A stretch of DNA of 25,161 nt from a virus. Below the pieces are notes generated by a model. The model saw nothing but the letters and a program-made list of their open reading frames with translations, searched no databases and was not told where the DNA came from. Made by a program: the position numbers and the translations under genes. Location of the stretch: the IMG/VR virus record IMGVR_UViG_3300047550_002673, positions 1 to 25,161 of that record. One strand, 5' to 3'. Numbering within the stretch: the first letter of the stretch is position 1; each line of letters opens with the position of its first letter. Below are positions 5,350 through 11,651 of the stretch, in pieces.

Positions 5350-5981
5350 CACCACTAATTTCATTTGCTATTACGACACATAACGAAGGTGAATACATTC
5401 GTGAGTTGTTAGACCAGCTTGTTCCTCACTGTGAACAAACGGGCGATGAAATCGTTGTCGTAGATGACAACTCTACAGATGTATTTACACAGAATCTACT
5501 GTACGATTATGCAGATAAGGACAAGATTCAGTTATATCAGCACGAATTGAATAATGACTTTGCTTCACATAAGAACTTTTTAAACAGTAAGTGTCGTGGA
5601 GAGTATATTTTTCAAATTGATGCTGATGAAAAGTTCCACAATAATCTATTGACCTATCTACACGATATTGTGGATAACAATAAGAACATTGACCTATTCT
5701 TGATTCCGCGCGTCAATATTGTCAATGGACTGACCGAACAAGATATTCGTGGATGGGGATGGCGAATCAATGAGAAGGGTTGGGTAATGTTCCCAGATTA
5801 TCAAACTCGTCTATACAGAAATGTTGAAGAAATTAAGTGGGAAGGAAACGTACACGAACGTATTATAGGATATAAGACCACTGCACCACTTCCAGAGGAA
5901 GAAGAATGGTGTCTCTATCATATCAAGGAAATCGAACGTCAACGTAAACAAAACGACTATTATGCAACCATTACACGCTAA
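5346..5981 (+). CDS. Family 2 glycosyltransferase (211 aa)
   Basis: GT-A fold enzyme that moves a sugar from a nucleotide sugar to an acceptor. The N-terminal strand SFAITTHNEGEYI leads to VVVDDNSTD (nucleotide-binding D40/D41). The metal-binding DxD is D92-A-D94 within QIDADEKF, and the VHERI segment (169-173) plus a C-terminal H-x-x-x-E-x-x-R-Q helix resemble LPS-type GT2 enzymes. At 211 residues it is a bare catalytic domain with no membrane helix. The start overlaps the upstream small membrane gene by four bases and lacks a clear ribosome binding site, so it relies on coupling. Its 3' end overlaps the next gene by 20 bases. Phage GT2 enzymes may modify virion proteins, DNA bases or host surface sugars; which applies here is unknown. 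Confidence 0.9.
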   Translation: MTPLISFAITTHNEGEYIRELLDQLVPHCEQTGDEIVVVDDNSTDVFTQNLLYDYADKDKIQLYQHELNNDFASHKNFLNSKCRGEYIFQIDADEKFHNNLLTYLHDIVDNNKNIDLFLIPRVNIVNGLTEQDIRGWGWRINEKGWVMFPDYQTRLYRNVEEIKWEGNVHERIIGYKTTAPLPEEEEWCLYHIKEIERQRKQNDYYATITR

Positions 5982-6993
5982 TCAAGCACTCACATACGAT
6001 GATATCCAATTAATTCCAGGATATTCGGATATTGAGTCACGACAAAATATTGACCTTACGACTCAACTCACTACTAATTATAGTATTAGGGTTCCGTTGG
6101 TCGCATCTCCAATGGATACCGTCTGTGATAGTGAGATGGCAGTCGCTATGGCAGAACTTGGTGGTATCGGATGTATCCACAGGTTCTTGACTATCTCACA
6201 ACAGGCACACGAAGTTGCGTTTACCAGTAAGACGGTTCGTAATCGTGATTGGTGGACCCCACACGTGATGGCGGCAGTTGGAGCAAACGGTGATTATTTG
6301 GAACGTGCACAAGAGTTGGTCAATAACGGTGCGAATATTATTTTGATTGATGTCGCTCACGGATACCATAAGTTTGTTCGTGATGCAATTCTTAACTTAA
6401 AGAAGAATCTACCGTCTACTGTAGATATCGTCGCAGGAAATATCGCTACTGGTAAGGCAGCAGAAGCACTCCAAGATTGGGGAGCAGATGCACTTCGGGT
6501 TGGTATCGGTGGTGGGTCACTCTGTACGACCCGCGTTAAGACGGGGTTTGGTGTTCCCAATGTTACGTCATTGTCAGATGTCGCAACGGTAGCAAAGGTT
6601 CCTGTGATTGCTTGTGGTGGTATCAGAAATAGTGGTGACATTGCGAAGGCACTCGCAGTTGGAGCAAACGCAGTCATTCTTGGGTCACTTATTGCAGGAA
6701 CGAAGGAAGCTCCTGGTGCTATGATTGAGAAGTCAAATGGGTTATATAAGCGGTATCGTGGTGCAGCATCCTTGGAGACGAAGAGCATCCACGGACAAGC
6801 ACAACGTAACGTAGAAGGTGAATCAACTATCGTACCTTTTAAGGGTAAAGTAAAGTTTGTGGTGGATGGACTGTTGGATGGATTACGTTCTGCACTATCC
6901 TACGCTGGTGCAAGTAATCTGACCGAGTACTTTCCCGAATATGTGGTTGTGACGAATGCAGGAGTTCGTGAGGCACAACCGCATCTACTCTAA
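5962..6993 (+). CDS. IMP dehydrogenase / GMP reductase family protein (343 aa)
   Basis: The product is a TIM-barrel enzyme of guanine nucleotide metabolism. The N-terminus LTYDDIQLIPGYSD and the VASPMDTV loop match IMP dehydrogenase. The catalytic loop is GIGGGSLCTTR with nucleophile C188. CBS domains are absent, so length (343) is that of GMP reductases or CBS-less GuaB forms. The late segment VEGESTIVPFKGKV looks nearer to GMP reductase, while the front half looks like IMP dehydrogenase, so the reaction direction is open. Two departures from the family stand out: GGGS replaces GPGS in the catalytic loop (G184), and IACGGI replaces the ADGG(I/C) motif, putting C218 where the substrate-ribose-binding Asp sits. 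It is the last gene of the coupled uvsE operon and could supply guanylate for phage DNA. Confidence 0.9.
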   Translation: MQPLHANQALTYDDIQLIPGYSDIESRQNIDLTTQLTTNYSIRVPLVASPMDTVCDSEMAVAMAELGGIGCIHRFLTISQQAHEVAFTSKTVRNRDWWTPHVMAAVGANGDYLERAQELVNNGANIILIDVAHGYHKFVRDAILNLKKNLPSTVDIVAGNIATGKAAEALQDWGADALRVGIGGGSLCTTRVKTGFGVPNVTSLSDVATVAKVPVIACGGIRNSGDIAKALAVGANAVILGSLIAGTKEAPGAMIEKSNGLYKRYRGAASLETKSIHGQAQRNVEGESTIVPFKGKVKFVVDGLLDGLRSALSYAGASNLTEYFPEYVVVTNAGVREAQPHLL

Positions 6994-7004
6994 CCGGAGG
7001 AGAT

Positions 7005-7544
7005 ATGAGAAAATTGATTACGATTATCTCATGTATGTGTGTAGCAACCGTTGGGTTCAGTTCGTTAAAAGTGATTTACGTACCCAACAGTAGTGTATAT
7101 TCAAATCCTACCCCAGTTGAACAATTTATGGACCGTATTGCGGACATTGAAACGCCTGGTGGTGGGTACCATACAGTTAACAAGTATGGAATGATGGGTC
7201 GGTATCAATTCAGTTCACAGACAATTCAAGCAGTTGGACTTCGAGTGACCCGTCAACAATTTTTACGAAATAAAGAGTTACAGGATACGGCTATGGTTCG
7301 CCTGATGACACAGAACGAAGAAGAACTTTCACCGTATATTGAACGTTATACTGGTCGTACCGTAAAAGGGGTACGTATCAATCGTGCTTCCATTCTTGCG
7401 GGTGCTCACTTTGCGGGTGCTAATGGAGTGAAAGCATTCTTAACCAATAATAGTCAAACAGGTACCGTTGATGGGTTCGGTACCTCGCTGAAAAAGTATA
7501 TGTCCTATTTCAGTGAATTTCATTTACCCCCATTGAGAGGATAA
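7005..7544 (+). CDS. Exported lysozyme-like / lytic transglycosylase-like protein (179 aa)
   Basis: Residues 1-20 form a basic start plus hydrophobic stretch, like a signal peptide or N-terminal anchor. The rest resembles the lysozyme-like superfamily: a candidate catalytic Glu (E49 in DIETPGGGY), then KYGMMGRYQFSSQT (60-73), which mirrors the G-x-(M/Y)-Q-x-x-x-x-T core of soluble lytic transglycosylases, and a later AGAHFAGANGVKAFL helix (132-146). It would cut peptidoglycan. GGAGGAG directly upstream gives a strong start. It lies ten bases after the GuaB-like gene. Because the gp5-like needle here lacks a lysozyme domain, this protein is a candidate for the cell-wall enzyme of lysis or of DNA entry. 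Whether it is secreted by signal peptide or packaged is not visible. The family call rests on motifs only. Confidence 0.7.
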   Translation: MRKLITIISCMCVATVGFSSLKVIYVPNSSVYSNPTPVEQFMDRIADIETPGGGYHTVNKYGMMGRYQFSSQTIQAVGLRVTRQQFLRNKELQDTAMVRLMTQNEEELSPYIERYTGRTVKGVRINRASILAGAHFAGANGVKAFLTNNSQTGTVDGFGTSLKKYMSYFSEFHLPPLRG

Positions 7545-7545
7545 A

Positions 7546-7836
7546 ATGTATACCTTTGTAGTAGTAACATTGTCACTCATCATAGTTGGATTGTCATACG
7601 CATGTTGGAATCTTCTGAAAAAGAATGAAGAATTAGAAGATGCTATCAACGAATTCTATGCTCGTACTAATGCAACAGTACGATATATGCGATTTATGGA
7701 TGAACGTCAGATGTTTGAAAGTGACGATGAAGTAGGACAAGTATTTAAATTATTAGTTGAAACTGTAGATAAACTCTACGGATTCGTTACGGAGATTCGC
7801 GATGGTAACACAACAGAACAAGAAACAAACCAATAA
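7546..7836 (+). CDS. Single-span membrane protein (96 aa), hypothetical
   Basis: Residues 2-22 form one membrane helix (VVVTLSLIIVGLSYACW core), followed by a charged, helical and probably coiled-coil region from about 25 to 85. The basic K25-K26 after the helix places the C-terminus in the cytoplasm. GAGG lies just before the ATG, which itself comes one base after the stop of the lysozyme-like gene. The last 35 bases overlap the start of the late sigma factor in another frame, so the two may be co-translated. No family is recognised. Its position between a cell-wall enzyme and a late regulator would suit a lysis accessory protein or a membrane anchor, but there is no direct evidence. Confidence 0.75.
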   Translation: MYTFVVVTLSLIIVGLSYACWNLLKKNEELEDAINEFYARTNATVRYMRFMDERQMFESDDEVGQVFKLLVETVDKLYGFVTEIRDGNTTEQETNQ

Positions 7837-8545
7837 AGTTTATTTTAGTCAGGAAACTGAAGACGCAATCATAAAATACAATAAGTCAGACGACCCCGAA
7901 AATCGGGAACAATTGTTTAGAGAAAAAATACATGGACCTCTTGATAAGCTAGCAGAAAACGTTATCAATCGGTTCAAATTTCCATATATGGAGGGTACCT
8001 TTGACGAAATCAAGTCACAGGTAGTCTCTTTTCTGGTTATCAATTTACATAAGTTTACCGAAGATAAGGGTAAAGCATTCTCATACTTCAGTGTGATTGC
8101 AAAGAATTATTTAATTTTACACAACAATAATGCATACAAGGAAGAACGTCGAGTACTCTACTTCTCGGACCAAACCGAAGACTCATTTACCCTAGAAGAA
8201 ATGTTAATAGTCGAACCTGAAGTCAAGGATGGTACAGTAGATATGAAGGAATTCTTGAAATTATTGGTAGAATATTGGGAGTTTAACCTAGACCGTTTTT
8301 TCAAGAAAAAGAGAGATAAGGAAATTGCTGCCGCAATAGTGAAATTAATTGAACGTATCGATAATATAGACAATTTCAACAAAAAAGCTCTCTACCTTAT
8401 GGTACGGGAAATGACTAATTATAAGACTGCCCACATAACTAAGGTTATTAACAAAATGCGGCCCCAAATTATCAAAATGTTGAACGAATTCCGCCGGTAT
8501 GGACATCTTTCAGACCCCACCACATATTTCCAGTATAAAAAGTAA
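7802..8545 (+). CDS. 55: Late-transcription sigma factor, T4 gp55-like (247 aa)
   Basis: This phage sigma factor directs host RNA polymerase to late promoters. The stretch KAFSYFSVIAKNYLI (about residues 91-105) is the sigma region 2 signature seen in gp55 proteins of T4-like phages. It is preceded by VSFLVINLHKFTEDKG and followed by YKEERRVLYFSDQ, then an acidic linker. A basic C-terminal half (about 170-245) probably holds the remaining DNA/polymerase contacts. Length is larger than T4 gp55 (about 185 residues) but in the range of its relatives in aquatic phages. GGAG at 7791-7794 sets the start, inside the upstream gene. It sits directly before the structural genes it should activate and is followed by a hairpin. 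Confidence 0.85.
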   Translation: MVTQQNKKQTNKVYFSQETEDAIIKYNKSDDPENREQLFREKIHGPLDKLAENVINRFKFPYMEGTFDEIKSQVVSFLVINLHKFTEDKGKAFSYFSVIAKNYLILHNNNAYKEERRVLYFSDQTEDSFTLEEMLIVEPEVKDGTVDMKEFLKLLVEYWEFNLDRFFKKKRDKEIAAAIVKLIERIDNIDNFNKKALYLMVREMTNYKTAHITKVINKMRPQIIKMLNEFRRYGHLSDPTTYFQYKK

Positions 8546-8576
8546 ATCCTATCTATTTATATTATAGGATTTTAGG
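8544..8576 (+). terminator. Hairpin after the late sigma gene (weak terminator or processing site)
   Basis: AAATCCTAT (8544-8552) pairs perfectly with ATAGGATTT (8564-8572) around an 11-nt AT-only loop apart from one C. The U-run (8570-8573) is short and interrupted by AGGGGG, the ribosome binding site of the next gene. Read-through is therefore likely, and the hairpin may instead mark the border between regulatory and structural transcripts. Confidence 0.45.
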
Positions 8577-8585
8577 GGGTTTTCT

Positions 8586-8972
8586 ATGGATATCAATTCC
8601 GAACTGTATGATGGAAAGAGTCTAGCCAACATCTTCTCAGAAATACACAAAAATACCGACAGTAAACGGGCTCAAATCAACTCGTTTATTATGAAAATGG
8701 TCCAACTCATCCGCACACCAGAAGACGCTGCGGTGATTGGACCTATTGTGCAGGGATTCTTGGAAGTGAACGTTAAGAACGACGAGCACTTAGTTCGTGT
8801 TGCGCAGATTGCACAACGTATCGTGTCGGTTGGCGTCAAATCCAGTACAGCATCATTAGATGGGTTGTTGTCAGAATCAGAAAAAGAAGCATTATTGGGT
8901 GACATTAAAGCAGAAATTCAAGACCTTCAAGAAGATGTGAAGGACTTGGATGATGTGTTTGCGGAGAAGTAA
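8586..8972 (+). CDS. Hypothetical protein at head of baseplate cluster (128 aa)
   Basis: Not recognised by motif. It is an all-helical, acidic protein. The last 30 residues carry a Leu/Ile heptad-like pattern with many Glu and Asp (about 100-124), suggesting a short coiled coil. There is no Cys and no membrane segment. GGGGG at 8575-8579 plus TTTTCT precedes the ATG, the same arrangement as in uvsE. It begins the run of virion genes right after the late sigma factor and lies two bases before the gp5-like gene, whose ribosome binding site is inside it. A baseplate assembly or chaperone role follows from position only. Confidence 0.8.
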   Translation: MDINSELYDGKSLANIFSEIHKNTDSKRAQINSFIMKMVQLIRTPEDAAVIGPIVQGFLEVNVKNDEHLVRVAQIAQRIVSVGVKSSTASLDGLLSESEKEALLGDIKAEIQDLQEDVKDLDDVFAEK

Positions 8973-8974
8973 TC

Positions 8975-10351
8975 ATGGGAACGTTCGGACACATCCCGTA
9001 TAATACAGATATTAACAATCCTGGAGCCTCTGCGTTTCCACGATTTTCTGTATATACACCGGTTCCGTACCAAGAAGCAATAGTAGAGGATGTAATCCTC
9101 AACAGTACCCATCCTGATTATGGAGACGGCCGTAATGTTGGTAAAATTAGAGTTAGAATTATACCAGATTCACAAAACGTACCATTTGCGGAGTTGGATA
9201 CTGCAATGCCGTTGGATTCGAAAATAACTGAATATCCATTAATCCAAGAAAAGGTAATGGTCGTTCGTTATGGTCCACAACTCTATTATTTACGAACAGT
9301 TAATACATCTAATAAAATAACCGAAAACTCTCATCCAGGATTATCCAACAGATTATCGCCACAACCATCTTCAGTACAACGTAGTGATGCTGCTCAAATA
9401 GCAGCGGCTGGGGGACAACCATATCAACCTGCTAGAATCGTAGAAGAAAAACCATTAGGTCAAGAATTTAGTGAAAATCAAACTGTACGTAGAGTTCAAT
9501 CACACGAAGGTGACCTAACACTACAAGGAAGATTTGGTAATATTATACGGTTTGGGTCAAGTTTGTTCAGTAACCCAACCGCAGAATATGCACAACCTAA
9601 TTTGTTACTGACAGTTGGTCAACGACCAAACGCTCCTATAGCTCCAAATACTACGAACAATATGTACTCGTTGGTATATGAAGATATTAACGACGATGCT
9701 TCAACAATCTGGATGGTTACGGATGAAGAGGTAACATTCGGAGCCGCGACAGCAAAGAGTCAATCTTCAAACAAAGCACATTTACGTTCGTCAAATATAG
9801 AAGACCGTAAATATACTGGGGCGCAAATATTTGTAAACTCAGATAGAGTAGTACTAAACAGTAAAGTAAACGAAATTTCCCTATTTTCAAACACCGAAAT
9901 TAACCTAAGCGCATTACAATCAATCACAATAGATTCAGAAAATTCCGTGTATTTGTCATCAAATATGGATATTTCTTTGGACGCAATCGATGATGTGACG
10001 GTTTTTGGAAAGACCATAACCCTCAGTTCTAATGGGGGAGATTTTTCAAATAAATCGTCTGGTAACTACTCTATTTTAGGGAAAAAGATATTTATAGGTA
10101 CGTCAAATGATGTCTCAGAACCGATGGTTTTGGGTTCATCTTTGTCCTTGTTCTTACAACGGTTAATTGACGTATTTACCACACAACTACCACTATCGGT
10201 CGTAACAACACCAACAGGACCAGGTGTCATATCGTTTTTACCGTTGATAGGGGCGTTACGGGCATTACAAGCAACACAACTTGGGGTAACACCTCAGATG
10301 GCAGTATTTAACAGTTCGGATAACTTCGTAACCAAAAATAATTCCGTATGA
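8975..10351 (+). CDS. 5: Baseplate hub / tail needle protein, T4 gp5-like without lysozyme domain (458 aa)
   Basis: This is the central spike that pierces the outer membrane. Residues about 30-110 form the OB-fold region (EDVILNSTHPDYGDGRNVGKIRVRII) typical of gp5 and VgrG hubs. A linker rich in Pro/Gln/Ala follows, then SHEGDLTLQGRFGNIIRFGS (about 178-197). From about residue 298 to 353 the sequence falls into octads such as EINLSALQ, SITIDSEN and SVYLSSNM, with beta-branched residues at fixed places, the pattern of the gp5 C-terminal triple beta-helix. The lysozyme domain found between these parts in T4 is missing: no catalytic Glu/Thr region fits in the space. The 3' end overlaps the next gene by ATGA. 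GGAG at 8963-8966 precedes the start. Confidence 0.85.
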   Translation: MGTFGHIPYNTDINNPGASAFPRFSVYTPVPYQEAIVEDVILNSTHPDYGDGRNVGKIRVRIIPDSQNVPFAELDTAMPLDSKITEYPLIQEKVMVVRYGPQLYYLRTVNTSNKITENSHPGLSNRLSPQPSSVQRSDAAQIAAAGGQPYQPARIVEEKPLGQEFSENQTVRRVQSHEGDLTLQGRFGNIIRFGSSLFSNPTAEYAQPNLLLTVGQRPNAPIAPNTTNNMYSLVYEDINDDASTIWMVTDEEVTFGAATAKSQSSNKAHLRSSNIEDRKYTGAQIFVNSDRVVLNSKVNEISLFSNTEINLSALQSITIDSENSVYLSSNMDISLDAIDDVTVFGKTITLSSNGGDFSNKSSGNYSILGKKIFIGTSNDVSEPMVLGSSLSLFLQRLIDVFTTQLPLSVVTTPTGPGVISFLPLIGALRALQATQLGVTPQMAVFNSSDNFVTKNNSV

Positions 10352-10743
10352 GTCTACCATCAGAAGCAGAATTAAGAAAACAAACGTTGGATACTTTATT
10401 ACCAGATACGTTGTTTACTGGGTCAATACAAGATATAGAATCTCGGGCAAACGAAACGGTTTCTTCGTACCAACAAAGGATACCGCAGATTCCAGAGTTA
10501 CCTAGTATTGGGTCATTAGTACCAAGATATATACCACCGATTCCGACGTATGGAGAAATAAAAGAACTAATCCATAATAGAATCAAAGAAATTAAAAAAC
10601 AAAAACAAGAAGCATCTATTTCCGCACAAAATGAACTTGTTGAAAAATCAAAAGATTCGTTCGCATATAGACAACAATTGTTACAAACAAAACAAGCTAC
10701 GCAAAATGTTAAAAACGTGCTTGGTAGATTTAATAATCAATAG
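10348..10743 (+). CDS. Hypothetical tail/baseplate-associated protein (131 aa)
   Basis: Not recognised. The first 45 residues are helical and charged. A central Pro-rich segment (about 46-70) contains the repeat-like PQIPELPSIG and RYIPPIPTYG stretches. The last 60 residues form one long basic/Gln-rich helix with coiled-coil character. There is no Cys and no membrane part. Its ATG overlaps the stop of the gp5-like gene (ATGA), which ties its synthesis to the needle and suggests a partner or chaperone of the hub. Alternatives are a small virion protein or a tape-measure-related factor. Neither can be shown from this sequence. Confidence 0.8.
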   Translation: MSLPSEAELRKQTLDTLLPDTLFTGSIQDIESRANETVSSYQQRIPQIPELPSIGSLVPRYIPPIPTYGEIKELIHNRIKEIKKQKQEASISAQNELVEKSKDSFAYRQQLLQTKQATQNVKNVLGRFNNQ

Positions 10744-10754
10744 AGGAAACTACT

Positions 10755-11111
10755 ATGGATAAAGCATTATTCAGAGCATACGTTAAGGAATTGGTAAGAG
10801 AGCAAATACAAGAATCAGTAGAAAAAGAAGTTAAGAAGATTCTTCCAAAACTCCTAGAAGAAGCCGTAGGAGAAATTAAATCTCTCCAAGAAACGACTGT
10901 AACCGTACCATCCAAACCAAAACCAAGTCGTGCACAATTAGCACAAATGATGGGATTGGAACGTCTTGGTGATACCATAACCGCAACAACAAACGGAATG
11001 GGTAAAGTCATGCCGACTCCTCCAAAGGGTGTAGATGAAGATAGTCCAGTTTTCCAAGCTATCAATCGTGATTATTCACAATTGATGAAAGCAATGGGAA
11101 TGAACAAGTAA
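10755..11111 (+). CDS. Hypothetical protein between gp5 and gp25 (118 aa)
   Basis: Not recognised. The N-terminal 48 residues form a strongly charged amphipathic helix (REQIQESVEKEVKKILPK core) with a coiled-coil look. A Pro/Lys linker (53-60) follows, then a short helical piece with Met-rich ends (AQMMGLERLG and LMKAMGMNK). GAGG just past the stop of the upstream gene gives a clear start. The stop is one base from the ATG of gp25. Small helical proteins between gp5 and gp25 are found in relatives of T4 and are presumed structural or assembly factors. That is context, not proof. Confidence 0.78.
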   Translation: MDKALFRAYVKELVREQIQESVEKEVKKILPKLLEEAVGEIKSLQETTVTVPSKPKPSRAQLAQMMGLERLGDTITATTNGMGKVMPTPPKGVDEDSPVFQAINRDYSQLMKAMGMNK

Positions 11112-11112
11112 T

Positions 11113-11637
11113 ATGGCACAAAAATTCATAGGAGTCACACTTCCAATTCGGATGGGTCAAACAGGAATGTTTGAGTCATCCGTAGACCTTATTCGTCAAA
11201 CAAAGACTAACTTTGCTAATTTAATTTTGACAAAAAAAGGAGAACGATTAGCACAACCAGAGTTAGGATGTGACCTATGGCAAATTGTGTTCGAACCACT
11301 AACGGATGAAAATGTCGAAAAGGCAAGACTAGCAGTACTTGATGCAGTGGAAAAGTGGTTACCATACCTAGAAGTAACTGACTTTACTATTACACCAAAC
11401 ACAGATACTAATAGATTATTCATTAAATGTGCATACGTATTTAAAAATAATCCTAATGTAAAAGATAGTCTTGTAGTGTATACAAACGAAGCAAACACAC
11501 TTGCTGCAGTATTTAATGCAGAACAAACTGAGATAGCGTATGGAACTACTGGTAGAGGTGTAGGCGGCCGCAGATTTTTCATACCAAGTGGACCTCGATT
11601 TGATATCGCAGAAACTGGACCCATAGAGTTTATATAA
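11113..11637 (+). CDS. 25: Baseplate wedge subunit gp25 (174 aa)
   Basis: This wedge protein primes sheath assembly and is shared by phage tails, R-pyocins and type VI secretion (GPW_gp25 family). Recognisable parts are the N-terminal LPIRMGQTGMF, the helix DLIRQTKTNFANLILTKKGER, and the signature ERLAQPELGCDLWQIVFEP (44-62) with the conserved E-x-x-x-x-P-x-x-G core. The strand-rich second half (ITPNTDTNRLFIKCAYVF) is also typical. The protein is about 40 residues longer than T4 gp25 (132), with an extra Gly/Arg/Phe-rich C-terminal arm (about 140-174). The upstream ribosome binding site is poor, so it may depend on coupling to the preceding gene, one base away. gp6 follows after 14 bases with its own AGGAG. 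Confidence 0.93.
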   Translation: MAQKFIGVTLPIRMGQTGMFESSVDLIRQTKTNFANLILTKKGERLAQPELGCDLWQIVFEPLTDENVEKARLAVLDAVEKWLPYLEVTDFTITPNTDTNRLFIKCAYVFKNNPNVKDSLVVYTNEANTLAAVFNAEQTEIAYGTTGRGVGGRRFFIPSGPRFDIAETGPIEFI

Positions 11638-11651
11638 TTTAGGAGTCATGA

